From NCBI GenBank assembly GCA_910579805.1, contig CAJTWM010000011.1, positions 41,870 through 105,869 on the forward strand: DNA of 64,000 nt, read 5' to 3'. A program made the position numbers and the translations under genes. Below, piece by piece: positions 1 to 8,740 of this stretch. The notes under the pieces were generated by a model. That model was given only the letters and a program-made list of their open reading frames with translations. It was not told where the DNA came from and searched no databases. This DNA is from an uncultured Lachnospiraceae bacterium. Lineage in GTDB: Bacteria > Bacillota > Clostridia > Lachnospirales > Lachnospiraceae. Within the stretch, counting starts at the first letter, position 1, and every line of letters begins with the position of its first letter.

Positions 1-2661
1 CGTTGCCGTGATCTTGGCCTTTCCCCCTGCAATACCTGTTATATTGCCGTTTCCGTCGACTACCGCTACCTTTTCATCCGAACTTTTATATGCGATATAT
101 TTTTGCTGCCGGTCAAATTCGTCAAACAACGGCAGATCCTCATTCTTTTTGTTTTTAATGACAGGCCTTAAAGATATTCCCGTTCCGCTCCTGATCGTAG
201 CGCTTGTCTTGTCTTTTCCCTTATCATCCCTGTAATATAAAGATAATTTGCCTGCCGCTTCGCTCTGATCCGGATCTATAATATGTATGGTCATGGACGC
301 GGAGGCTTTCCCCGCATCCGCCGCCGTGGCCGTGACCGTTACGGTTCCCGCTTTCTTTGCAATCAGGATATTAGGATCGTCCGAATCAAAAGTCGCCCTT
401 GTAGTATCGGTTGTTTTCCATTTATACGCTTTGTTGGTAGGCGCTGCTTTCTCTTCGGAGACGAACCATTTTGCCTCCAGTTGCATTCTTGTGCCGACCA
501 CTACCTTGGTTTCGCTTAAGGGCAATTCAATCTTCTCGACCAATCTCTCGACTTTAACAGGAATGGCGTCGCTTTTTCCGCTCTCCTCGTTTAAAGCCAC
601 AATGTAAGTTTCTCCGGGCGCTACCGCCGTTACTTCCCCGTCCGGCGTCACGGTCGCCACTTTTTCATTGCTGGAGCGGTAAGTACAAATCAGGCTGGTG
701 TCCGTCATCCTCACCTGATAGGTGGAAAACAGATGCTTTACATTGCCTCCCGTCTGGGCGCCGCCTTCCTCTTCTTTAGAATCAAACGCCTCCGCGTTGC
801 AATACAGCGTCGTTCCGCTGCCGTCTATCTTCACCTCTTCCACATCGCTTTGCACGATCACCGTTACTCTGTCAAAAACGCCGTTTTCCGCCTTACCGGT
901 GATCTGCGCCATACCCCGGCCCGTTGCTTCGATCAGCCCCGATTCCGATACGACGGCCACTCTCTTATCCGACGTTTCCCATGTAAGATTTTTGTTGGTG
1001 GCGTTTTTCGGCAGCACCTCCGCCGTCAGTTGGAAAGTATTGGCATTTCCCGCTCCGGCCCTTAACGTGACGATCCGTTCCGCCTCCGTAAGCGGTTTAT
1101 CTTTTTCACCGATAAATCTGACCATTCCCACCGGAACCCGGTCGGATTTGTCGTCGACTTCATATTCTTCTTCCACAACGTCGACCGTAAGCGTCGCCGT
1201 CTGCTCTCCCGCCGTAACGCTTACCGTCGTCTTTCCCAATTTATTTCCGGAAGTTAAAGTCACTTTGCCGTCCGCCACGCTGCAGGTCACCAGACTTTCG
1301 TCTTCCGATTTACAGGTAATCGTCCTGTCCGTAGCGTCCTGCGGCGCTAAATTGACGACGATCTCCTTCGTTTTTCCTCCTTTGGCAAGTTCAATCCTGT
1401 CTTTTTCCAAAATGACCCTGCTCACCGGCACAACAACTGTCACCTTGCACTGGACGCTTGCTTCGCCCGCCTGTGCCGTAATGACCGTTTCACCGCCGCC
1501 CTGCGCGCTTACGATTCCTTCCTCGTCTACGACGGCAACATTCTGATCGGCGCTGCTCCAGATTACTTGATCGTCTTCCGCCCCCGATACTACTGTAAGT
1601 TTGGCCCTTGCGCCTTTTTTCAGGGTCAGTTCGCTTTGATTTAAAACAAGTTCCCTGTCCGTCAGCACATTCACGGTGCAGGCTGCCGTCAGTTCTCCGG
1701 CCGAAGCTTTGATCTCCACGCTGCCTATAGAAACTGCCGTTACCGTTCCGTCCTGAGATACGGCCGCTACCGACTCGTCGGCGCTCGTCCACACCACCTC
1801 GCCTCTCGTTGCGTTCACAGGCGCAAACTCTGGCAAAAGCTGCAGCGTCTCTCCCTTTTTCACGGAAACCTCCGTTTCAGCAAAAGAAATTCCCAAAAGC
1901 TCTACCCTGCTGTCGACTACCTGGGAAAAATCGCCTTCCGTCTTCCCGCTCTCCGTCATAATATAGGCGCATACTTTATAATAATAGGCCTTTCCAAGCT
2001 GTGCAGCCCGGTCCGTAAAGACAAACTGCCCTGCGTCCGGTTCCGATCCGCTTTCCGTTTCCTGTTCCGGCCCCACGATCGTCTCCGGACTGCATAACTG
2101 CCACTCCCCTTCTTTTCCCTCGCTTCTGTAAACATGATACCCGTCCGCTTTTTCAACCCCGTTCCAGCGAAAGGACACCTGGCCCTGAAGCGATACCGTA
2201 ACCGGCGTAAGAATCTGCGGCGCGGCAGGTTTTTCTTCCTGAGGCGGCGATTCCGGTTCCGTTTCCGGCTCTGTCGTCGGCTCCGTACCCGGCTCTGTTG
2301 TAGGTTCCGTGGAAGGCTCCGTTGTCGGTTCCGTATCCGGCCCCGTGGAAGGCTCCGTCGTCGGTTCCGTATCCGGCCCCGTGGAAGGCTCCGTCGTCGG
2401 TTCCGTACCTGCCCCCGTGGAAGATTCCGGTTCTCCCGTCGTATTGTCCAGCACCGTTCCGGCGTCACCTGTATCCGGCGTTTCCGGCCCTTCTTGTACG
2501 ATTCCTTCTCCCTCTTCCGCCGGCGTATTTTCCGAAAATGCGGATTCCCACTGCGCCGCCTCCGGCGCTGTCTGTGACGCCAATACCGTCATACTGTTTT
2601 CTACCGTCAATACCGCTGCAAGCGTAAAACTGATCATTTTACATAAAAATTGACGTTTCAT
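1..2661 (-). CDS. Secreted Ig-like (BIG_2) repeat surface protein, C-terminus outside window
   Basis: The frame stays open from an ATG at 2661 to the window edge (887 codons, no stop), so the 3' end is missing. AAAGGAG lies 8 nt before the ATG. The N-terminus is a Sec signal (positive MKRQ, hydrophobic stretch, VLASQ cleavage-like site). It is followed by an acidic Thr/Pro/Glu stalk (about residues 40-140), a fibronectin III-like segment (FRWNGVEKADGYHVYR, about 160-230) and then successive bacterial Ig-like domains whose strands end in the G-x-A-x-I-T-A-T pattern; that pattern also occupies the last visible codons. Known for the family: such domains are adhesive or spacer modules of cell-surface proteins. 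No enzymatic domain is visible in this part; one could lie outside the window. Confidence 0.85.
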   Translation of the reverse strand, partial: MKRQFLCKMISFTLAAVLTVENSMTVLASQTAPEAAQWESAFSENTPAEEGEGIVQEGPETPDTGDAGTVLDNTTGEPESSTGAGTEPTTEPSTGPDTEPTTEPSTGPDTEPTTEPSTEPTTEPGTEPTTEPETEPESPPQEEKPAAPQILTPVTVSLQGQVSFRWNGVEKADGYHVYRSEGKEGEWQLCSPETIVGPEQETESGSEPDAGQFVFTDRAAQLGKAYYYKVCAYIMTESGKTEGDFSQVVDSRVELLGISFAETEVSVKKGETLQLLPEFAPVNATRGEVVWTSADESVAAVSQDGTVTAVSIGSVEIKASAGELTAACTVNVLTDRELVLNQSELTLKKGARAKLTVVSGAEDDQVIWSSADQNVAVVDEEGIVSAQGGGETVITAQAGEASVQCKVTVVVPVSRVILEKDRIELAKGGKTKEIVVNLAPQDATDRTITCKSEDESLVTCSVADGKVTLTSGNKLGKTTVSVTAGEQTATLTVDVVEEEYEVDDKSDRVPVGMVRFIGEKDKPLTEAERIVTLRAGAGNANTFQLTAEVLPKNATNKNLTWETSDKRVAVVSESGLIEATGRGMAQITGKAENGVFDRVTVIVQSDVEEVKIDGSGTTLYCNAEAFDSKEEEGGAQTGGNVKHLFSTYQVRMTDTSLICTYRSSNEKVATVTPDGEVTAVAPGETYIVALNEESGKSDAIPVKVERLVEKIELPLSETKVVVGTRMQLEAKWFVSEEKAAPTNKAYKWKTTDTTRATFDSDDPNILIAKKAGTVTVTATAADAGKASASMTIHIIDPDQSEAAGKLSLYYRDDKGKDKTSATIRSGTGISLRPVIKNKKNEDLPLFDEFDRQQKYIAYKSSDEKVAVVDGNGNITGIAGGKAKITAT
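2309..2416 (-). repeat. Three tandem 36-bp repeats in the stalk-coding region
   Basis: Units at 2309-2344, 2345-2380 and 2381-2416 are nearly identical and in frame (36 bp = 12 codons). They encode a Thr/Glu/Pro/Ser/Gly/Asp-rich 12-residue unit of the type TEPTTEPSTGPD in the extracellular stalk. More degenerate copies continue on the signal-peptide-distal side. The near identity at DNA level suggests recent expansion, so length variation between strains is likely (inference). Confidence 0.85.
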
Positions 2662-2761
2662 CCAAACACTCCTTTATCATTTCAACATCTTCCTCTAAAA
2701 TCGACAAAATATACCACATCTAGTATATTTTACGCCATATTGTAAGATTAGTAAATTATCT

Positions 2762-3778
2762 TTAAAAAATATTAAGAAAAAACCGTAACAGCCCTGCAAT
2801 CCGTTTTTCCAAAGGAATCAGTACAAAATGCGCGGCCAAAAGCAGAACCGCGGCATAAACGGCACAGAAAACCGGCCTGTCAGGCGGTACCGCAATCCCC
2901 AAACAGGACGCCCCGGCCGCCGCCACCGTTTTTACAATAAACTCATTGCCGCAAAGATACAGGCTTTCCCGGCCGAGCTTTTGCAAGAGCCCGCTTTTTT
3001 GCAGGAAAAAAGCCAGCGCTGTATTCCACAGGATCAGGATCATTGCCGACAGATACGGATGAAAGATCCGGATCACCGGCAGACGCAGGAGCGCCGCTAA
3101 ACCGTCTTTTCCAAAAAACAGACAGACCGCATAGACGCCGCCCAAAATTCCCACTGCCGCCAGAACGATATTCCTGCTTTTTCCCTCCTCCTGTAAAAGT
3201 TCCTGCATTTTAGGGAAGAGGCAGTACCCCGTACAGTAAAAGATCATGTAATAGAGAGCGCAGTCCGCGTTATACGGAAGCATAGGGAACAGGTTCGGTT
3301 TATACGGCAGGACTCTCGCCGTGATCACATAAAGCACCGCGCCGGTCAGAAAAATAAGGCTGCGCCTCTTCCCTTTTTTCAAAAAGAAAAATAGCAGGCT
3401 CATAACAAAAAGACAGGTAAGAAACCAGAGAGAATATGCAAAGATCCTGTTTCGCATCCCTCCCATCAAAATCTGTTTTACCATAAGCAGGATCAGCGCC
3501 CCGCCGCACCTCTCATAACAGATCACCAGCAGCATGGACAAAAGGGCAAACACAAAAAAAGGGAGTAAGATAGTTTTCGCCTTCTTTTTCACATAGTCGG
3601 AAAATGATATTTCACTTTGGAGCGATTCCGTGCAGCCGGATAAAAAGAAAAACAGCGGCACATGATATATAAGGATGAACTGATAACTCCTTCCGATCCC
3701 TTCTCCCAAATGCCAAAAATATATGATAAAGATCCCTATAAATTTACATACGTCTATCCATTCGATTCTCTTCAACAA
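2762..3778 (-). CDS. Membrane acyltransferase, family 3 (OafA/Acyl_transf_3-like)
   Basis: A 338-residue polytopic membrane protein of about ten hydrophobic segments. The N-terminus RIEWIDVCKFIGIFIIYFWH fits the acyltransferase 3 family, whose first helix carries a conserved His (here in FWHLGEG); the HVPLFFFLSG motif of the second helix is also typical. The family transfers acyl groups, often acetyl, to surface sugars or peptidoglycan at the cytoplasmic membrane. The start is TTG at 3778, preceded by TAGGA. No glycan genes touch it, so the acceptor is unknown. It shares orientation with the surface-protein gene downstream. Confidence 0.8.
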   Translation of the reverse strand: MLKRIEWIDVCKFIGIFIIYFWHLGEGIGRSYQFILIYHVPLFFFLSGCTESLQSEISFSDYVKKKAKTILLPFFVFALLSMLLVICYERCGGALILLMVKQILMGGMRNRIFAYSLWFLTCLFVMSLLFFFLKKGKRRSLIFLTGAVLYVITARVLPYKPNLFPMLPYNADCALYYMIFYCTGYCLFPKMQELLQEEGKSRNIVLAAVGILGGVYAVCLFFGKDGLAALLRLPVIRIFHPYLSAMILILWNTALAFFLQKSGLLQKLGRESLYLCGNEFIVKTVAAAGASCLGIAVPPDRPVFCAVYAAVLLLAAHFVLIPLEKRIAGLLRFFLNIF

Positions 3779-3822
3779 CAGATTCCTACTTTCTTTCCCA
3801 CAGATTGCATTTTGCCCTTAAC

Positions 3823-3854
3823 GGAAAAAGAGCTGTTCCCACAGCTCCTTTTCC
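3823..3854 (-). terminator. Intrinsic terminator hairpin after the HD-GYP gene
   Basis: Arms 3823-3836 and 3841-3854 (core AGCTGT/ACAGCT, flanked by A4/T4 and GG/CC) form a 14-bp stem with one mismatch and a TCCC loop. It lies 70 bp past the stop of the HD-GYP gene, and the minus-strand 3' arm ends in a T run, as expected for Rho-independent termination. Confidence 0.7.
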
Positions 3855-3925
3855 CCGTTTCCGGCAAAGCGGTCTCCCGTCAAGACCTCCCTTAAGTCTC
3901 ATGACCTTTCCTCCACGGCTTTTGA

Positions 3926-4996
3926 TCATAAGATTTTTTCTATCGTAAGGCCTTTGTGCTCCATAAGATTGATAAAACTCTTTCCGCACTGCACGATCGG
4001 CCTTGCAATCTTTTCTTTATTTAAAAATACGATATTTCCCTCCATACCGTTTGAGAGACGCACCCTGTTCTGTATATAGATACCGCCTATATGCTCTAAA
4101 AACGGCAAAAGGAACTCTACTTCGTATTTACTAAGCCCTTCCTCTTCAAACTGCTCTATTACCGTAAACGGGCAGATAGGCTCGCGGTAAACCCTTGCCG
4201 CCGTCATTCCTTCAAAAACGTCCGCAATAGCGACCAGCTTTGCATAAGGGTCGATCTGCCTGCTCTTCAGTCCCTGAGGATAGCCGGAACCGTCGCAATG
4301 CTCATGGTGCTGCAGCGCGGCGTTTACGATATGACTGTCCACTTTTTTTAATTTCAGCACTCTTGCGCCGTCCATCGGATGGGATTTGACACGGACAAAT
4401 TCCAATTCGCTTAACTTTTCCGGTTTATTTAAAATATCTTCCGGCACCATGATCTTGCCTACGTCATGAAGCAGGCCGCACATCATAGCGATCTTCGTCT
4501 CCTTTGGCGAAAGCTTGAGCCACGATGCAAACAAGGCGCAAATCAGCGCAACGTTCACGGAATGTACATATGTCGCGTCGTCATAGTCCCTTAGATTCTG
4601 AAGCGTATCAAAAAGCGTAACTTTTACTTCTTTATCGCCCACAATATTATAGGTAAAATCCAAAAGTTTCTCTTCGTCTATTGCCTTACCCTTTTCCACG
4701 ATCTGGTTGAGCTCTTCCGTAAAAGCGACGGTTTCTTTATCATACCTTTCCTTAAATTCCTTAAATTCCTTGCTTTCCCTCACCTTCTGATAGTAAGAGG
4801 GTTCTTTTGGCGCATGGCGAAACGGGCCTTTCTCATCTACAATCATCGCGCTGATAATGCCGTGCACCATCAACTTCGAGATCGCCCTGTCATCAAATAC
4901 CGTTCCCTGCTGTATCACTAATAAATTCTGAGAGTTGTAAATGTCCTTCGCCGCTACCATTCCCTGTACAATGTCGGTAGCCAATACTTTCTTCAT
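3926..4996 (-). CDS. HD-GYP domain cyclic-di-GMP phosphodiesterase
   Basis: 356 residues. The N-terminal ~115 residues are a poorly conserved region common in HD-GYP proteins; the C-terminal HD-GYP domain has HD at 177-178 (LLHDVGK), a downstream SHPMDGA and HHEHCDGSGYP at 230-240, the diagnostic HHExxDGxGYP signature. Metal ligands appear intact, so hydrolysis of c-di-GMP is expected from the family. No transmembrane segment or receiver domain, so it is cytosolic and its input is unknown. The ATG at 4996 follows GGGGGAAG. It is monocistronic by context (IR element upstream, terminator downstream). A GGDEF protein about 19 kb away provides the opposing activity in the same window. Confidence 0.92.
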   Translation of the reverse strand: MKKVLATDIVQGMVAAKDIYNSQNLLVIQQGTVFDDRAISKLMVHGIISAMIVDEKGPFRHAPKEPSYYQKVRESKEFKEFKERYDKETVAFTEELNQIVEKGKAIDEEKLLDFTYNIVGDKEVKVTLFDTLQNLRDYDDATYVHSVNVALICALFASWLKLSPKETKIAMMCGLLHDVGKIMVPEDILNKPEKLSELEFVRVKSHPMDGARVLKLKKVDSHIVNAALQHHEHCDGSGYPQGLKSRQIDPYAKLVAIADVFEGMTAARVYREPICPFTVIEQFEEEGLSKYEVEFLLPFLEHIGGIYIQNRVRLSNGMEGNIVFLNKEKIARPIVQCGKSFINLMEHKGLTIEKIL

Positions 4997-5109
4997 ACCG
5001 TACTTCCCCCTATTTCTTTATATTGTAGCTCACCCTTCCTCTTGCTCACTATATTTTACCATAAGTATGAGACTTTTCCAAGTAACTAATACAGCTTTTC
5101 AGAGAGATT

Positions 5110-5195
5110 TTGTAACAGTTCAGCCATACAGAAATGATTGTTGGTAAAAATCTATATTCCGGCAACTTATGAATGGCACGGCTGAACTGTTACAA
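5110..5195. repeat. MITE-like 86-bp element with 16-bp perfect terminal inverted repeats
   Basis: 5110-5125 (TTGTAACAGTTCAGCC) and 5180-5195 (GGCTGAACTGTTACAA) are perfect reverse complements. The 54-bp interior can extend the hairpin imperfectly (GCCAT near 5123 with ATGGC near 5173). It lies between two minus-strand genes, 4 bp after the YdjC stop. It may act as a terminator, or be a dispersed palindromic repeat; no second copy was noticed in this window. Confidence 0.65.
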
Positions 5196-5199
5196 GATT

Positions 5200-6102
5200 T
5201 TATGACATCCTCCCTTTTAAAGAATATAAGGATTCCCTCTCCACATTACGATCCGGGCTGAGATAAAAGCGCAAAAACCCCTTTTTCCTGTATTCTCCGC
5301 TTATCTCTTCCTTACGCATTCTTCCTGGATGAAATAAGATCTCCAACCTCGTCTTTTTTTTCTCGGCATATTTTACCATATAAGAAAAAAGCTCCGAAAT
5401 CCTTCTCATATCCATATTGCCGCTCATTAAAAGCCCCCACAAAAGTTCGTAAGAAATGCCCCTCTTTTCCAATTTTTTACGGTCCGTGGCCGAAAAGAAA
5501 TTCAGGATCACATTCTTGATCAGGTTTACCGGAGAATAAGTAGGGTAAAACGCCGCCTGTCTCAGAAAAGGAACGACAGGTTCTTTCGCAAGCCTTACAA
5601 ACCGGACGGGAATCTCGCTCTCTTCACTGATCTCCATAAGGACGTCAAAAACGAACGGGATCATGTGGGGATGCTGATGGCTGTCCAGCCGGAGTCCGGT
5701 TAACCCCAGCGCCTCCTGCACAAGCCGGATCTGCGCCGTAAATTCCGTTTTTAGCTGTCTTCCGATTTCTTTTCTTTTTTTCCTTCCCCCATAATTTAGG
5801 AGAAAAAGCTTTCCCCATGTAAGGCAAAAAAACCCCTCTTCATCTACCAGATCCGGTATTTTTTCCCTGTCCGATACCGCTTTTCCGTCCAAAACATTTA
5901 AGTGTACGCTGATAAGAGGCTCCCTTTTACCGGACGTCTTTGCGAACTGGTACATACGCACGCATTCCGCAAAACAGGACATATTGGGAATCACACTGAT
6001 ACTGTCGAGGACGCCGTCTTCCCACGCCTTCAAAATCTCTTTTGAGGCATGTACGGACACTCCGAAATCATCCGCATGGATATCTGTCCATTTATCTGTC
6101 AT
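5200..6102 (-). CDS. ChbG/YdjC-family carbohydrate deacetylase
   Basis: 300 residues. The start HADDFGVS is the family's metal-binding Asp-Asp motif, followed by SVHLNV (about 85) and DSHQHPHM (about 160), the His-x-His metal ligands, and a late FHPG. Known for the family: zinc/magnesium-dependent removal of N-acetyl groups from sugars (ChbG acts on chitooligosaccharides). It has no signal peptide. The first 11 bp overlap the end of the yfhO-like gene, so it is the third gene of the GT2-YfhO-YdjC operon. Inference: it de-N-acetylates the sugar handled by that pathway, for example GlcNAc on a lipid carrier or in recycling. Confidence 0.85.
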   Translation of the reverse strand: MTDKWTDIHADDFGVSVHASKEILKAWEDGVLDSISVIPNMSCFAECVRMYQFAKTSGKREPLISVHLNVLDGKAVSDREKIPDLVDEEGFFCLTWGKLFLLNYGGRKKRKEIGRQLKTEFTAQIRLVQEALGLTGLRLDSHQHPHMIPFVFDVLMEISEESEIPVRFVRLAKEPVVPFLRQAAFYPTYSPVNLIKNVILNFFSATDRKKLEKRGISYELLWGLLMSGNMDMRRISELFSYMVKYAEKKKTRLEILFHPGRMRKEEISGEYRKKGFLRFYLSPDRNVERESLYSLKGRMS

Positions 6103-8740
6103 TTTCTTCTCTCTCCCCTTCCTTTAACGTCATCCCGCACCTTATCCGCTTCTTTTCCGTTATGGCCATCCCCAAAAGGATTCCTGCGCATATGAGGCTT
6201 ACCGCCGCTCCCGCCAAAAATCCTTTCGGAATATAACTGATCTCTACTCTATGGCTGCCGGCTTTTAACGGAACTGCCAGAAAAGTATCGTAAACCTTTT
6301 CCGGCTCAGCCCGTCTGCCGTCTACTTTAATCCTCCAATCCTCCTCATAAGGAATGGAAAAGACCAGCAGCTTATCCTCCCCGCTTTCCGTCTCCACTGC
6401 CAGTTTTGAGCTGCTTTTTCTTACGACTGATACCGGATCGCACATGATCTTTTCATACGCTTCTTTCAAAGCTCTTTCATCTTCCGTCGCAAAATATGCT
6501 TCCTCGATCACCAGAGTATCCGCGCCGGTCTGTATGGTAAAGGAAAGTTTCTCTCCCTTCTTATATTCCCCCAGATTCAGGATCTTCCAGTTCGAACGGT
6601 TCAGATAGCCGCATAAAAACGTCCCGTTTACATACACTTCCGCAGGCTGCACGATCTCTTTTGCCGTAAGATAAGCGTAAATCCTGCCGTCTGCCGCCGC
6701 CTCCATTTCATAGGTCACGCGGACAGGCCGATCGTCCTCTTCTCTCCGAAAATAAGAGACTCCTTCCGCCCTTTCCTCGGTACAGTTTTCCAAACTTCTG
6801 TTCCTTATCAGGGCGTCTTTTAAAATATCTTTATTTCCGCCTGCCGCCCCGCCGTACATGGCATTCTGCAGCGCAAACGGATCTTTTTTACCCATATCCG
6901 TCTGCCGGACTCCCGGATCGGCAAGAAACCCTAACGGCAGGGCGTAAGGATTTTTATAAACGGTCAGCCCTCCCGTATGTTCCGATATAGGCGCATAAGG
7001 CTTATTGATGCTCTCTTTCGTCCCGAGCAGGTATTTCACTCCGCACAGGCTGTCCACTGTCTGCGTAGTCCCAGTACCGTATTCCGCGTACAATCTATTG
7101 TAATTTAATCCCATCCGTTCCAAAAAGAACAATACAAAGTTCTTTTCATTTGAACTGTAATGGGTAAGCCCCGCATAAGAAAAATGCATGGAATCGTTAT
7201 CGTTTTTGGGATTTAAGTTTTCCATCCGGTACACGCCGCTGTCAGCCGCTTTTACCGCCTCTGCTGCCGGAGCGATCCGGGCGTCTTCCTGTCTGTAAAA
7301 AGCCGCCGAAACATAGGAAGCATTCCGAAGTTTCATATAGACATAGGCGCCGTTCAGGGTCAGATCAAAAAGCTGTACCGCCGCAAGTAAAAGAAACAGC
7401 CCTTTATACGCTTTTTTCTTTTTCATGAAAAACAAAACAGGCAGCATCCCAAGGATCAGAATCATATCCGGCATCGCCTTTTTGACGTCCAGATAGGAGT
7501 AACGATGGCGGAATATCAAAACGAACAGCAGCAGAAAAACTCCCGCCGCATAGAAAAACCGTTTTTTCTCCACTCCCTCTTCAAGCTGCAAAAATCCTTG
7601 ATAAGAATAAACTATCATTAAAAAAACAAACAAAAACGCATAACGGTAGTGATATCCCGAAGGCTCCATAAAAGCATGCCATACAAAGTCCACTTCCGCC
7701 CTGCAAAAGCTGCCCATGACCACCCCCATCAGGATTCCCGATAAAAGCCTCTCTTTCACCGGGATTTTCTTATTAAAGAAAAACAGGACCGTCAGCACAA
7801 ACATCAGCAGGCCGCAGAAAATATTGGGCATACCGTTCATCAGTTCATGTTCGTTAAAGGCCATAGTAAACAGTTTTGACATTACTCTGATGGGATTTAG
7901 ATTCGGAAGCGTGATCCCCGCGTCCAGATCCTTTCCGTCTTTTAAGCTCCCCTGCAGCGTACACAGCGTAGGCAGCAGCAAAACAGCCAGAAGCCCCGCA
8001 GCCAGAAGCGACGAATAGGCAAAACGACACAATTTCTTAAAAAGCCCCTCCTTCTCTCCAAGCACGAGCAGACGGCAGCCGAAATAAAACACGCAGAAAA
8101 TGCAGACCATGTATCCGATATAATAATTGCAGAAGATTACCATAAAAAGCGCCGCAATATAGAGATACGGACTTTCTCCCAAAAGCAGTTTTTCTATGCC
8201 CCAAAGCACGACCGGAAGAAAGATCAGCGCATCCAGCCACATGACATTGAAGCTGTTGGTCATCAGATACCCCGACATGGCATAAGAAACAGAAAAGAGC
8301 AGCACAGCGGGCGAAGCCTGCCCTAAAAACCGTTTGTTTAAATAATAAGCCATGGAAACGCCGCAAAGCCCCGTCTTTATAACGATCAGGACCGTGATCC
8401 CTACAGGGATCTGCCCGTTCTCCATAAAAAGAAACAAAAGATTCAGGGGACTTGTCAGATAATAGGTGAAAAACCCGATCATATCGCCGCCCAGACACTT
8501 ACAGAAGGTGTAAAAAATATTATTTTCCCCGCTGAACAACGTTTTATAATAAGCAAAATAGTCCGAATATTGTTTCTGCATATCCGCGATCAGAAACGAA
8601 CCTTCTCCGAAAGGCGCGATCTTCATTATGACACAGAGCCCAAGCATCAGTGCGGCGGACAGAAAAAAAGCCGCCCCATAAAAAACGCTAGTCCTTCTTA
8701 TCTCTGATAATGTATTGTGGCCTGTTTTTAATCTCATCAT
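6092..8740 (-). CDS. YfhO-family polytopic glycosyltransferase-like membrane protein
   Basis: About 882 residues. The N-terminal ~480 residues hold around a dozen transmembrane helices, then an extracytoplasmic region (about 490-840) and a final C-terminal helix (AGAAVSLICAGILLGMAI). The motif DMQKQYSDYFAYYKTLF in the first loop is typical of YfhO proteins, which are GT-C-like. In Bacillus and Listeria, YfhO partners transfer a sugar from undecaprenyl phosphate, charged by a CsbB-type GT2, to lipoteichoic acid. The reading frame overlaps the GT2 gene by about 50 bp; start ATG 8740 or 8737 (a TTG at 8752 is also in frame) without a clear ribosome site, so translational coupling is likely. Confidence 0.85.
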   Translation of the reverse strand: MMRLKTGHNTLSEIRRTSVFYGAAFFLSAALMLGLCVIMKIAPFGEGSFLIADMQKQYSDYFAYYKTLFSGENNIFYTFCKCLGGDMIGFFTYYLTSPLNLLFLFMENGQIPVGITVLIVIKTGLCGVSMAYYLNKRFLGQASPAVLLFSVSYAMSGYLMTNSFNVMWLDALIFLPVVLWGIEKLLLGESPYLYIAALFMVIFCNYYIGYMVCIFCVFYFGCRLLVLGEKEGLFKKLCRFAYSSLLAAGLLAVLLLPTLCTLQGSLKDGKDLDAGITLPNLNPIRVMSKLFTMAFNEHELMNGMPNIFCGLLMFVLTVLFFFNKKIPVKERLLSGILMGVVMGSFCRAEVDFVWHAFMEPSGYHYRYAFLFVFLMIVYSYQGFLQLEEGVEKKRFFYAAGVFLLLFVLIFRHRYSYLDVKKAMPDMILILGMLPVLFFMKKKKAYKGLFLLLAAVQLFDLTLNGAYVYMKLRNASYVSAAFYRQEDARIAPAAEAVKAADSGVYRMENLNPKNDNDSMHFSYAGLTHYSSNEKNFVLFFLERMGLNYNRLYAEYGTGTTQTVDSLCGVKYLLGTKESINKPYAPISEHTGGLTVYKNPYALPLGFLADPGVRQTDMGKKDPFALQNAMYGGAAGGNKDILKDALIRNRSLENCTEERAEGVSYFRREEDDRPVRVTYEMEAAADGRIYAYLTAKEIVQPAEVYVNGTFLCGYLNRSNWKILNLGEYKKGEKLSFTIQTGADTLVIEEAYFATEDERALKEAYEKIMCDPVSVVRKSSSKLAVETESGEDKLLVFSIPYEEDWRIKVDGRRAEPEKVYDTFLAVPLKAGSHRVEISYIPKGFLAGAAVSLICAGILLGMAITEKKRIRCGMTLKEGEREENDR

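Noticed and set aside
1956..2577. Arg-rich and Pro-rich open frames on both strands
   Set aside because: They come from reading the 36-bp repeats of the surface-protein stalk in wrong frames.
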